From positions 930,001 to 994,000 of the forward strand of contig NZ_JAJSOO010000001.1 of NCBI RefSeq assembly GCF_029428875.1: a stretch of 64,000 nt of DNA. Reading direction: 5' to 3'. Shown here piece after piece: positions 16,653 to 25,433 of this stretch. The notes under the pieces are model-generated. The model saw nothing but the letters and a program-made list of their open reading frames with translations. It searched no databases and was not told where the DNA came from. Source of the DNA: Streptomyces sp. JH34 (GTDB taxonomy: Bacteria; Actinomycetota; Actinomycetes; Streptomycetales; Streptomycetaceae). Within the stretch, counting starts at the first letter, position 1. Each line of letters starts with the position of its first letter. Both the position numbers and the translations under genes were made by a program.

Positions 16653-18617
16653 TCAGGAGAAGTCGGCGACGTTCTGCCGGGTGACGACCTTGACCGGGAC
16701 CTTCACCATGCTGTCGACCTTCTTGCCGTCGGCCGCCCGTACCGCGTTCCGCACGGCGATCTTCCCCAGTTCCTTGGGCTGCTGGGCCACGGACGCGTAC
16801 AGCGTGCCTGCCTCGACAGCCGTCAGGCCGTCGGGGGTTCCGTCGAAGCCGACCACCGAGACGGACTTCCCGGCCTTGCTGCCCAGTGCCTTGACGGCGC
16901 CGAGCGCCATCTCGTCGTTCTCGGCGAAGACGCCGGTGATCCCGGGGTGGGACTGGAGGAGGTTGGTCATGACGTCCAGGCCCTTGGTGCGGTCGAAGTC
17001 GGCCGGCTGGGTCGCCACGATCTTGATGCCCGGGTAGGCCTTGATGCCTGCGGCGAAGCCCGCGCCGCGCTCACGGCTGGCGGAGGTGCCGGCGGTGCCC
17101 TGGAGGACGATGATGCTGCCCTTGCCTCCCAGCCGGTCGGCGAGCGACTTCGCGGCGAGCTTGCCGCCCGCGACGTTGTCGGAGGCGACGAGAGTCGCGG
17201 TCTTCGCCTTGTTGACGCCGCGGTCGGCGGCGACGACCGGGATGTCGGCCTTGTTGGCGCTGCGGACGCCGGGGCCGACCGCGTCGGAGTCCACCGGGTT
17301 GACGATGACGGAGTCCACTCCGGAGCTGGTGAAGTTCTCCAGCTGGTTGGCCTGCTGCGAGGCGTCGTTCTGGGCGTCGGTGACGGTCAGGTCGACTCCG
17401 GCCGCCTCGGCCTCCGCCTGCGCGCCCTCCTTCATCTGCACGAAGAACGGGTTGTTCAGGGTGGAGAGCGACATGCCCACCTTGGTGGTGGTGCCGGAGG
17501 AGCCGGACTTGAAGAAGGTCACGGCGGCGATGACGGCGGCCAGGCAGACCACCGCGATGCCGACCTGTATCGCCCCCTTGCGGCCCTTGCCGGGTCCGCC
17601 GGGCGCGGCGGACGAGCCGCCTGCGGTCGCGGCGCCGGATCCGGCCTTGCGGCGCAGCGTGTCGAGCAGCACCGCGAGGGCGATGACGACGCCGATGACG
17701 ACCTGCTGCCAGAAGGCGGACACGGACAGGAGGTTGAGGCCGTTGCGCAGGACCGCGAGGATCAGCGCGCCGATCAGTGTGCCGGACGCCTTGCCGACGC
17801 CGCCCGCGAGGCTGGCGCCGCCGATGACGACCGCGGCGATCGCGTCGAGTTCGTATCCCTGGGCGGCCTGCGGCTGCGCGGAGACGAGGCGGGAGGCGAG
17901 GACGATGCCCGCGACGGCCGCGAAGAGGCCGGACAGGGCGTAGATGGCCAGCTTCTGCTTCTTGACCCGCAGTCCGGAGAGCCGGGCGGCCTCCTCGTTG
18001 CCGCCGATGGCGTACATGGAGCGGCCGATGTAGGTGCGGGCCAGGATGAGCGCGGCTATCAGACCCATGGCGATCATCACGAGGACGGGGACGGGCAGCC
18101 AGCCACCGAGGGTGTCACCGAGCACGGAGACGGAGTCGGGGAAGGGGATCGGCCGGCCCTGGGAGATGACCAGGGACAGGCCGCGGGCCACCGAGAGCAT
18201 GGCCAGCGTCGCGATGAACGACGGCAGCTTGCCGTAGGCGACGAGGGCGCCGCTGACGAAGCCGCAGGCGATGCCGGTGGCGACGGCGAGGATGACCGCC
18301 AGCCAGACGGGTACTCCGGCGGACGTCGCCGACCACGCGAGGACGGTCGCGGAGAGCGCGGCGACCGAGCCGACGGAGAGGTCGATGCCCGCCGAGACGA
18401 TGACGAAGGTGACGCCGAACGCGAGGATCGCGGTGACCGCGGCCTGGACGCCGACGTTCAGCAGGTTCTGGGTGGTGAGGAAGTCGCCGGAGAGCAGCGA
18501 CATCGCCACCAGGAGGACGACCAGTGCGCTCAGGGCGCCGTTGTCGAGCAGGAGGCGGCGGAGGGTGTGTCCGGCGCCGCCCGCGTGCGCCTTGCTCGGA
18601 TGCGTGTCAGTGGCCAC
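16653..18617 (-). CDS. Fused ribose ABC permease and substrate-binding protein (RbsC-RbsB)
   Basis: A 654-residue fusion. Residues 1-325 are an RbsC/BPD_transp_2 permease with about 10 helices and the motif IGGNEEAARLSGLRV. Residues 326-347 are a Gly/Ala/Lys linker, and 349-369 an extra transmembrane helix (QVGIAVVCLAAVIAAVTFF). Residues 378-654 are a type I periplasmic sugar-binding domain starting KVGMSLSTLNNPFFVQMKEGA and containing VIVNPVDSDAVGP, ENDEMALGAVKALG and VVGFDGTPDG. The extra helix puts the binding domain outside, tethered to its own permease. There is no separate rbsB or rbsC in the operon. The start overlaps the rbsA end by 11 bp. Confidence 0.93.
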   Translation of the reverse strand: MATDTHPSKAHAGGAGHTLRRLLLDNGALSALVVLLVAMSLLSGDFLTTQNLLNVGVQAAVTAILAFGVTFVIVSAGIDLSVGSVAALSATVLAWSATSAGVPVWLAVILAVATGIACGFVSGALVAYGKLPSFIATLAMLSVARGLSLVISQGRPIPFPDSVSVLGDTLGGWLPVPVLVMIAMGLIAALILARTYIGRSMYAIGGNEEAARLSGLRVKKQKLAIYALSGLFAAVAGIVLASRLVSAQPQAAQGYELDAIAAVVIGGASLAGGVGKASGTLIGALILAVLRNGLNLLSVSAFWQQVVIGVVIALAVLLDTLRRKAGSGAATAGGSSAAPGGPGKGRKGAIQVGIAVVCLAAVIAAVTFFKSGSSGTTTKVGMSLSTLNNPFFVQMKEGAQAEAEAAGVDLTVTDAQNDASQQANQLENFTSSGVDSVIVNPVDSDAVGPGVRSANKADIPVVAADRGVNKAKTATLVASDNVAGGKLAAKSLADRLGGKGSIIVLQGTAGTSASRERGAGFAAGIKAYPGIKIVATQPADFDRTKGLDVMTNLLQSHPGITGVFAENDEMALGAVKALGSKAGKSVSVVGFDGTPDGLTAVEAGTLYASVAQQPKELGKIAVRNAVRAADGKKVDSMVKVPVKVVTRQNVADFS

Positions 18618-20145
18618 GGGGGCCCTCCTCTGCCTTCTCGGTGGGTGTGGTGACGGGTGCGGCGCTGACGGCGAGTGCCATCACCGCGTCCTGGGTGGCT
18701 TCGTGTGCGGGGAGTTCTCCGGCGATGCGGCCCTGGGCCATGACCAGCACCCGGTCGCTCATGCCGAGGACCTCGGGCAGGTCGCTGGAGATCATCAGGA
18801 CAGCGTGTCCGGAGGCCGTGAGCTCGTTGATGAGCTGGTAGATCTCGACCTTGGCCCCGACGTCGATGCCGCGCGTCGGTTCGTCGAGGATCAGCACCCG
18901 GGTGTCGGCCAGGAGCCACTTCCCGATGACGACCTTCTGCTGGTTTCCGCCGGACAGGGTGCGGACGTGCTGGCCGAGACCGGCCATCCGTACGCCCAGC
19001 TGTTCGGCGATGCGGGCGGCGGCGGTGCGCTGCCCCTTCACGTCGACGAGTCCGGAGCGGGTGGCCGAACGTAGCGTGACGAGGCCGAGGTTCTCCTGCA
19101 CGGAGGCGTCGAGCACGAGCCCCTGGCCCTTGCGGTCCTCGGGGACGAGCCCGATCCCGGCACCCATGGCGGCGGTCACGTCGTGCTTGCCCAGCCGCTC
19201 GCCCTGTACGTCGACGGTGCCGGTGTCGTAGGGGTCGGCGCCGAAGACGGCGCGGGCGACCTCGGTGCGGCCCGCTCCGACGAGTCCGGCGAGGCCGACG
19301 ACCTCGCCGGCCTTCACGTCGAAGCTGACGTCGTGGAACACCCCGTCGCGGGTGAGTCCGCGGACGGACAGCAACGGCGCCCCCGTTTCCGGGCGTTCAC
19401 GCGGATACTGCTGGTCGATGCTGCGTCCCACCATGAGCTGGACGAGTTCCGTCTCGGGTGTCGAGGCGGGCACCTGGTCGATGCTGCGGCCGTCGCGCAG
19501 GACGGTGACGCGGTCACCGAGCGCGGCGATCTCGTCGAGGTGGTGGGTGATGAAGACGACGCCGACACCGTCCGCGCGGAGCTGCCTCACGATGCCGAAG
19601 AGCTTGTCGACCTCTTCGGAGGTGAGGACCGCCGTCGGCTCGTCCATGATCAGGACGCGGGCGTCCAGGCTGAGGGCCTTCGCGATCTCGACCATCTGCA
19701 GCCGGGCGATACCCAGTTCGCGGACCCTGGCCCTCGGCGAGATGTGCAGGCCGACCCGGCGCAGCAGCACCTCGGCGTCGGCCTCCATGCGCCGCCGGTC
19801 GATCATGCCGAACCGGCGCGGCTGGCGGCCGAGGAAGATGTTCTCGGCGACCGTCAGGTCGGGCACCAGGTTGAACTCCTGGTAGATCGTGGCGATCCCG
19901 AGCTTCTCGGCGTCCTGGGCGCCGTGGATGCGCACCTCCTGGCCGCCGGCGAAGATCCGCCCGCGGTCCGGGCGGTAGGCGCCGGAGAGCATCTTGATGA
20001 GGGTGCTCTTGCCGGCGCCGTTCTCGCCGAGCAGGACGTGCACTTCGCCGCTGCGCAGGTCGAAGTCGACGCTGTCCAGGGCGACGACACCGGGGAAGGT
20101 CTTGCGTACGCCTTCGATGCGCAGCAACTCGACTGATTCGCTCAC
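18607..20145 (-). CDS. rbsA: Ribose ABC transporter ATP-binding protein RbsA
   Basis: A 512-residue protein with two ABC ATPase domains in one chain, as in sugar CUT2 transporters. The first domain has Walker A GENGAGKST and Walker B VLIMDEPTAVL. The second has the degenerate nucleotide-binding region GLAGLVGAGRTEVARAVFG, signature LSGGNQQKVVIGKWL and Walker B VLILDEPTRGID. It powers ribose import with the RbsC-RbsB fusion encoded next. Start is the GTG at 20145, overlapping the lacI stop (GTGA). The frame is open further upstream inside lacI, but family alignment starts at SESVELLRIEGVRKTFPGV. Confidence 0.93.
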   Translation of the reverse strand: MSESVELLRIEGVRKTFPGVVALDSVDFDLRSGEVHVLLGENGAGKSTLIKMLSGAYRPDRGRIFAGGQEVRIHGAQDAEKLGIATIYQEFNLVPDLTVAENIFLGRQPRRFGMIDRRRMEADAEVLLRRVGLHISPRARVRELGIARLQMVEIAKALSLDARVLIMDEPTAVLTSEEVDKLFGIVRQLRADGVGVVFITHHLDEIAALGDRVTVLRDGRSIDQVPASTPETELVQLMVGRSIDQQYPRERPETGAPLLSVRGLTRDGVFHDVSFDVKAGEVVGLAGLVGAGRTEVARAVFGADPYDTGTVDVQGERLGKHDVTAAMGAGIGLVPEDRKGQGLVLDASVQENLGLVTLRSATRSGLVDVKGQRTAAARIAEQLGVRMAGLGQHVRTLSGGNQQKVVIGKWLLADTRVLILDEPTRGIDVGAKVEIYQLINELTASGHAVLMISSDLPEVLGMSDRVLVMAQGRIAGELPAHEATQDAVMALAVSAAPVTTPTEKAEEGPRGH

Positions 20146-21158
20146 TCGTTGCTCCCGGGGGTGGAGGTGCGCTCGCCGCAGGAGCTGCGTACGACGAGGG
20201 TGGCGGGCAGGGTGACGGACTGCGGGGGCCGGCCCTCGACGATGTCGACGAGGGCGCGCACGGCCGCACGGCCGAGGTCGCCCGTCGGCTGCGCGATCGC
20301 GGTGATCGGAGGGCCGGTGTGGACGAACCACGGGATGTCGTCGAAGGCAGCGAGCCCGATGTCCTCGGGTACGCGCAGACCGCGTGCGCGGATGGCGTCG
20401 AGGGCGCCGAGCGCCATGAGGTTGTCGGCTGCGAACACGATCTCGGGCGGTTCGGGGAGCGAGAGGAAGTGCTCGGTGGCACGTCGTCCGCTGTCCGCCT
20501 GGAAGTCGCCCTGTCCGATGTAGGCGTCGGGGAGCGCGAGCCCGTGGGCCCGCATGGCTTCCCTGAACGCCTCGACGCGTTCGTCGCCCGTGGTGGTCGC
20601 CGCAGGGCCCGCGATGATGGCGAGCCTGCGGTGCCCGAGGGCGTACAGATGGGCGACCAGGTCCTGGATGGCGCGGTGGCCGTCCGCGCGCACGACGGGG
20701 ATGTCCACCCCGGGGATCCAGCGGTCGACGAAGACCATCGGGGTTCCGGTGCGTGCGACGTCCAGCAGCAGCGGTGACTCGCCGTCGGCGGGCGACACCA
20801 GGAGTCCGTCGATCCTGCGGTCCAGGAGCGTACGGACGTGGTGGTCCTGCTGTTCGGGCCGCTCGTCGGCGTTGCCGATGATCACGCTGTAGCCGAGTGC
20901 CCGGGCCTCCTCCTCGACGGAGCGGGCCAGCGCGGTGAAGTACGGGTTGAGTACGTCACTGATGACGAGACCGAGCGTGCGTGTCTGGTCGGTGCGCAGC
21001 GAGCGGGCCACGGCGTTGGGCCGGTAGCCGAGGGCGTCCACGGCGGCGAGGACGCGTTCGCGCGCGTCCGGGCTGACGGAGGGATGGCTGTTGAGAACGC
21101 GGGAGACCGTGGCGACAGAGACTCCTGCCTGGGCCGCGACATCCTTGATGCTCGCCAT
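20142..21158 (-). CDS. LacI-family transcriptional regulator of ribose operon
   Basis: A 338-residue LacI/GalR repressor. The N-terminal helix-turn-helix and hinge are IKDVAAQAGVSVATVSRVLN (residues 4-23), followed by a periplasmic-binding-protein-like effector domain (VISDVLNPYFTALARSVEEEA through FAADNLMALGALDAIRARG and IAAFDDIPWF-like strand). It probably binds ribose or ribose phosphate. It is the first gene of the rbs operon and overlaps rbsA by 4 bp. A very strong AAGGAGGT ribosome-binding site precedes ATG 21158. Two operator copies lie about 60-90 bases upstream, so autoregulation is likely. The open frame continues upstream but has no homology. Confidence 0.92.
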   Translation of the reverse strand: MASIKDVAAQAGVSVATVSRVLNSHPSVSPDARERVLAAVDALGYRPNAVARSLRTDQTRTLGLVISDVLNPYFTALARSVEEEARALGYSVIIGNADERPEQQDHHVRTLLDRRIDGLLVSPADGESPLLLDVARTGTPMVFVDRWIPGVDIPVVRADGHRAIQDLVAHLYALGHRRLAIIAGPAATTTGDERVEAFREAMRAHGLALPDAYIGQGDFQADSGRRATEHFLSLPEPPEIVFAADNLMALGALDAIRARGLRVPEDIGLAAFDDIPWFVHTGPPITAIAQPTGDLGRAAVRALVDIVEGRPPQSVTLPATLVVRSSCGERTSTPGSNE

Positions 21159-21213
21159 TTCCGGACCACCTCCTTGTGGTTTCCGTGAGCCTCGAAACCA
21201 GCGGAACAAGCCG

Positions 21214-21249
21214 TGGAATCGATTACACGGATGATTGGAATCGATTACA
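21214..21249. promoter_or_regulatory. Twin LacI-type operators of the ribose operon
   Basis: The near-palindrome TGGAATCGATTACA occurs twice, at 21214-21227 and 21236-21249, with core AATCGATT. The centres are 22 bp apart, about two helical turns, so both face the same side. The position upstream of the lacI-rbs operon, with central CG as in LacI/GalR operators, fits autoregulation. Confidence 0.8.
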
Positions 21250-21442
21250 TGGCGGAAATCAACCCCCTGAGCGGCGCCCGAGTCCGGATTGTGATGCACC
21301 ACTCCCCCGGCGCCCTTCACCGAGGGCCGGCCGTAATGCGCGCCCCGAGACATCGCCGAGACGATTCGGAGAGTGGCCGCCAGTTCCATCGCCCCGGGCC
21401 CATGTGCCCACGACGGCAGGGACACGACGCACTGGAGGCGCG

Positions 21443-23206
21443 ATGGACAGCGGGGCGGATGGACGCACGGCTGACGGCCACGGACCGGGGAACGGCCTTC
21501 GGACGCACGCCACTTCACCGCGGCGGTGGTGGTGGTCGCGGTTCGCGGTGCTGACCGCGGCCGCGGTGGGCGCCGCGCTGCTGACGGCACCCACGGCGCA
21601 GGCGGCACCCGTCGCCGCGCAGGCGGCACCGTGCCCGCAACTGCCCTGCGAGGGGTCGGATCCGGGTCAGGTGACCGCGTGGCAGTCCGGCGGGGCGCCG
21701 AAGGTCCTGAAGGAGACGACGCTCGCCTCGGGGACCCGGATCGTCCAGTACACCGGCAAGCCGGCCTGGGACGCCGCCGCCGGCCGCACGTACACCTGGG
21801 CCGAGGTGCGCTTCGGGACCGGGGTGACCGACGGCCGGCTGTGGCTGCGCGCCGAGGACAACTGGGGCGACGGCATCAACATCATCCAGGCCGTGGAGCA
21901 CCCGCGTTCGTACCGTGGCACCACGGGCACCACCGGCATGTTCGTGTACTCGACCTCGGCGCCCCGCGGTACGTACGCCAACAGCGCCTGCGCCACGGAC
22001 GGCACCCAGCGCGGCTGCCTGAACGAGTACGGCGCGGAGGTCGTCCCCCTCGGACCGTGCGAGGGCTGGTGCGCCGAGGTCGCCGATCCGCGGGCGGTGC
22101 CACAGTCCGACTGGTCGTACGTCGAGCGCGCCGACTACGACCGGGTCGAGCTGCCGTCCGGCGCGTCCGTGCAGCAGGTGGCCGGACGCCTGAAGCAGGG
22201 CAGTCTCCTGGGCTGGGCCGAGGGCGAGCTCCCCGCGGGCGGCCGCTTCTGGCTGGAGGCGTGGCAGGGCCAGGGCCGTTGGGGCCAGGTGTACTCCGAG
22301 TTCACCCGCGCCGGCGCCTCCCGTACGACGACCGGCTCGACCCGGGCCTTCTCCTGGCTGCCGGAACTGCGGGCCTGCGTCAGCGACGCGACGGGCACCG
22401 AGTGCACCAAGGACGAGGACGTCATGGCCACGCCTCCGGCCGGGGCTCCGTGCGATGCCCTGCCGTGCACGGGCATCGACCCGGCGAGCGTCACGGAGTG
22501 GATGCCGCTCTACGACGGTGATGTGATCGAGGACGCCGACATCTACCTGGGGGGCCGGCTCAAGATCCACAAGGGCCGCCCGTCCTGGGACCCGTACCAC
22601 TTCTACTACTGGGGCGAGGCCGAACTCCCGCCGGGTCGCAACGACGTCTCGGCCACGCTCATGAAGCACGCGTCCGGAGGCGCGGACTCCCGGAACTCAC
22701 GCCCCGAGCCGCTGCCCGGCGGCCGGCTGACCGCCTCCGGTACGACGAAGATGATCGCGCTGGACCCGCTGTCCGGAGACGAGATCGCCGGACTCGTGGT
22801 GGACGGCAGGAAGTGGGCGTTCGCCACCCACCAGGACGACAACATCTACCAGACGTCCGTCCAGGGCCCGGTCGGCCCGTGCGCACCGGGTGAGGCCTGC
22901 GAGGGCGTCGCCCCGACGGCGGTCACCACCTGGGCGTCGAAGGCGACGGAGTGGGCGACGGCGACCCTGCCGAACGGCGCCCGGGTCACACTGTCGGGCG
23001 GCCGGCCCGACTGGTCCGTGACCGACCACTACGCCTGGGCGCACTCGACTTCGGCGGGCGTCACCGTGTGGCTGGAGGACAAGCAGCCCGGCGGGGCGTA
23101 CGCGAAGGTCGCCGACGCCGGCAAGCTGAAGGCGACCGACGGCCGCTGGGTGCGGGCGTGCCTGTCCGACGGTACGACGACGAAGTGCACGACACCCACG
23201 TCGTGA
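21443..23206 (+). CDS. Secreted protein with four Cys-containing repeats
   Basis: A 587-residue exported protein of no family I recognise. The signal peptide is long: a polar start, RRWWWSRFAVLTAAAVGAAL (about 27-46) and an Ala-rich cleavage region around TAQAAP. Four repeats begin near residues 63, 205, 336 and 479 with a PC-x(3-4)-PC or WC motif, followed by a VTxW-like strand. Three of them carry an aromatic strand such as KPAWDAAAGRTYTWAEV, RPSWDPYHFYYWGEA or RPDWSVTDHYAWAHS. Pairs such as RACVSDATGTEC and RACLSDGTTTKC suggest disulphides. Start ATG 21443 follows GGAGGCGCG. It is divergent from the ribose operon and ends before a strong bidirectional terminator. It probably acts on the cell surface or in the medium; function unknown. 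Confidence 0.75.
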   Translation: MDSGADGRTADGHGPGNGLRTHATSPRRWWWSRFAVLTAAAVGAALLTAPTAQAAPVAAQAAPCPQLPCEGSDPGQVTAWQSGGAPKVLKETTLASGTRIVQYTGKPAWDAAAGRTYTWAEVRFGTGVTDGRLWLRAEDNWGDGINIIQAVEHPRSYRGTTGTTGMFVYSTSAPRGTYANSACATDGTQRGCLNEYGAEVVPLGPCEGWCAEVADPRAVPQSDWSYVERADYDRVELPSGASVQQVAGRLKQGSLLGWAEGELPAGGRFWLEAWQGQGRWGQVYSEFTRAGASRTTTGSTRAFSWLPELRACVSDATGTECTKDEDVMATPPAGAPCDALPCTGIDPASVTEWMPLYDGDVIEDADIYLGGRLKIHKGRPSWDPYHFYYWGEAELPPGRNDVSATLMKHASGGADSRNSRPEPLPGGRLTASGTTKMIALDPLSGDEIAGLVVDGRKWAFATHQDDNIYQTSVQGPVGPCAPGEACEGVAPTAVTTWASKATEWATATLPNGARVTLSGGRPDWSVTDHYAWAHSTSAGVTVWLEDKQPGGAYAKVADAGKLKATDGRWVRACLSDGTTTKCTTPTS

Positions 23207-23297
23207 CCGGTGCGGCGTGAGCCGCCAGGTGGGCCGGGCCACGGTGCCGGGCCCACCGCGGCCCTCGCCGGAGCGACGCCGACAACCCCTGGAAAAC

Positions 23298-23330
23298 ACG
23301 AAGAACCCCAGCTCAGCTGGGGTTCTTCGT
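23298..23330. terminator. Bidirectional terminator between secreted-protein gene and tRNA-Leu
   Basis: A perfect 16-bp inverted repeat, ACGAAGAACCCCAGCT at 23298-23313, one C, and its complement at 23315-23330. It ends seven bases before the CCA end of the tRNA on the opposite strand, so it can terminate both genes. Confidence 0.85.
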
Positions 23331-23336
23331 CCTGCG

Positions 23337-23424
23337 TGGTGTCCGAGGGGGGACTTGAACCCCCACGCCCGATAAAGGGCACTAGCACCTCAAGCTAGCG
23401 CGTCTGCCATTCCGCCACCCGGAC
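23337..23424 (-). tRNA. tRNA-Leu(GAG)
   Basis: The minus strand folds as a class II tRNA. The acceptor stem GTCCGGG pairs with CTCGGAC (one G-U). D-arm follows GTGGCGGAATGGCAGACGCG. The anticodon stem CTAGC/GCTAG has loop TTGAGGT, giving anticodon GAG for CUC/CUU leucine codons. A long variable arm (GCCCTTTATCGGGC) and T-loop GTTCAAGTC are present. The discriminator base is A, and CCA is encoded at 23339-23337. There is no sign of an integrated element using it. Confidence 0.95.
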
Positions 23425-23613
23425 AAGGTGCCTGTCGTCCCGGGGTGTTCCCCGTGGCGACGAAGAAAACAATACCAGGGGTTCGGGGTGCCTCTCACCT
23501 GCGTTTTCGGTGGTCAGTGCGGCGCGGACCGTCCCCGGCCCGGCTCACGCCGACGCGCGTACGCACCGTGGCGTGCCGTGTACGCGCAGTCGCGTCGGGC
23601 TACCTTCGCGGGC

Positions 23614-24951
23614 ATGAGTGGCAAGAGCGTCCCGAGCGGCGGGAGCACGCACGTCCACCGGACGCCCCCCGCGCTGACCTCGCTGCGGGAGCGGCTGCGC
23701 GACACCTTCTGGTTCGCGCCGACAGCCGGCCTGGTGTGCGCCTTCGCACTGTGGTGGGTCCTCTCCGAGCTGGACACGAGGATCGTCGCGCATCTGAAGG
23801 AGGAAGGGGCGTACCGGGAGCTCGGGGACCTGCTGGCCTTCGCCGTGGACGCCCGGACGATCGTCACCACGGTCAGCGCGGCGATGATGACCTTCATCGG
23901 TGTCGTCTTCAGCATCTCGCTGGTGGCCGTGCAGATGGCGAGCGGGCAGCTCACGCCGCGCGTCGTCCGCATCTTCGTGCGGAGCAGGATCAGCAAGCTC
24001 ACGCTGACGGTGTTCCTGGCGACCTTCGCGTTCTCGCTGCTCGTCCTGACCTCCTACGAGGGCGGAGCGGAGCCCGACCTCCGGCGGGTGACGTCGGTGC
24101 CACTGCTGCAGAGCCTGCTGACCCTGGGCCTGGTGGGCCTGAGTCTGATCCTGTTCGTCGCCTACGTCTCGTCCACCCTGCGGCTCATGCAGGTCGGGCC
24201 CGTCCTCGATCACATCACCCGGGATTCGCTCCGCGCCCTGGTGCGGCAGCCGGGAGGGGCGGCGGCGGAACCACCTCGCGAGCCCTGCGCGGCGCAGCTC
24301 GTCCACCACGGGCGGGCGGGGGTGGTGCGGGACGTGGCGGTGGCACGGCTGGTGCGGAGCGCGCGACGGCACGGGGTCGTGCTGCGACTGGTACCGAGGG
24401 CCGGGGACTTCGTGGTGCCGGGCACACCGCTCCTCACCGTCCACGGCGGGCCCACCCCTCCCCCGCGCGCCCTGAGAGGGACGGTGTCGGTCGGCGTGGA
24501 GCGGGCCCTGCACCAGGATCCGGCTTTCGGCCTGCGGCAGTTGGTGGACATCGCGCTGCGCGCCCTGTCGCCGTCCGTGCACGATCCGACCACGGCGGTG
24601 CAGTGCCTGGACCGGATCGTGCAGTTCCTCTCCGTCGCCGTCACACTGCCGCTCGCCACGCTGCACCACCGTGACCGCCGGGGCGACGTCCGGCTCGTCC
24701 AGCAGGTGCCGGGGTGGGCCGATCTCGTGGATCTGGCCTTCGAGGAGATCCGCCGGTGCGCGGCCGACAGCCCTCAGGTCACGCGCCGGCTGCTCGCGGG
24801 GCTCGACGATCTGCTGCTGCTCGCCTCCGACGAGCGGCGGAAGCCGCTCCTGAGGCACCGCGCACTCCTGGTGGAAGCGGTCGAGCGCACGGTGCCCGGG
24901 GCGGCGGGGCGGGCGTTCGCGCTGCGCCCGGACCGGCAGGGGATCGGCTGA
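23614..24951 (+). CDS. DUF2254 membrane protein
   Basis: A 445-residue protein with four transmembrane helices in its first half: FAPTAGLVCAFALWWVLSEL, TIVTTVSAAMMTFIGVVFSI, SKLTLTVFLATFAFSLLVL, and LTLGLVGLSLILFVAYVSS. The second half is soluble and includes RLVPRAGDFVVPG and the DPAFGLRQLVDIALRALSPSVHDPTTAVQCLDR block that marks DUF2254. The function is unknown; an ion-channel or stress role has been suggested for similar proteins only loosely. The ATG at 23614 is the first with the domain; the upstream frame runs through the tRNA region and is not used. Confidence 0.85.
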   Translation: MSGKSVPSGGSTHVHRTPPALTSLRERLRDTFWFAPTAGLVCAFALWWVLSELDTRIVAHLKEEGAYRELGDLLAFAVDARTIVTTVSAAMMTFIGVVFSISLVAVQMASGQLTPRVVRIFVRSRISKLTLTVFLATFAFSLLVLTSYEGGAEPDLRRVTSVPLLQSLLTLGLVGLSLILFVAYVSSTLRLMQVGPVLDHITRDSLRALVRQPGGAAAEPPREPCAAQLVHHGRAGVVRDVAVARLVRSARRHGVVLRLVPRAGDFVVPGTPLLTVHGGPTPPPRALRGTVSVGVERALHQDPAFGLRQLVDIALRALSPSVHDPTTAVQCLDRIVQFLSVAVTLPLATLHHRDRRGDVRLVQQVPGWADLVDLAFEEIRRCAADSPQVTRRLLAGLDDLLLLASDERRKPLLRHRALLVEAVERTVPGAAGRAFALRPDRQGIG

Positions 24952-25433
24952 CCGCCGTGACCGGCACCGCCACGGCGCCTTTTTCCGGATCGGCCCCGTC
25001 CGGCGCGGTACTGACAGGACGACTGGCGTCGCGCCTCCGCCGTGACAGGCGGAGAAACAGTGTGTGAACGCGAGGGGCCTGGGCACCCGGCCGAAGACGG
25101 TGGCACGCCGGAATGTGTCTGTGATGTGCAGAACACAGGGACGCCCCGGCCCGGGAGACGAGGCATTCGGACTGCGACGGGGCGAACAAGGCCTCAACAC
25201 GGCTGTTTCGGGCCGGTGTTGCCGCTCAGCCTTCCGGACTCCCTGCCTCCGGGAGGTGTGCGACCCGGTGATAGCATCCCGGCATCTGTGATCTTGATCC
25301 ACTGGGATCCAGATGCTGATTTGCGATCGACGGCCTGCTCTCCACGTAACAGCGGCCTGGCAGCCCGAGTGGCTGCGTCGCGGGTCTTCGGGAGGTATGC
25401 CGTCGCCGTCCGCCTGCGCCGGGAAAGGTTTCC
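24952..25433. other. Intergenic region upstream of conservon
   Basis: These 482 bases contain no convincing gene. Near 25282-25316 there is a nested dyad: GCATCTG at 25282-25288 pairs with CAGATGC at 25310-25316, and GATCC at 25296-25300 pairs with GGATC at 25305-25309. This is a possible leader hairpin or operator for the conservon. Confidence 0.4.

Noticed and set aside
23337..23424. Possible integration site of a genomic island at tRNA-Leu.
   Set aside because: The tRNA is intact, no integrase lies near and no repeat of its 3' end was seen in the window.
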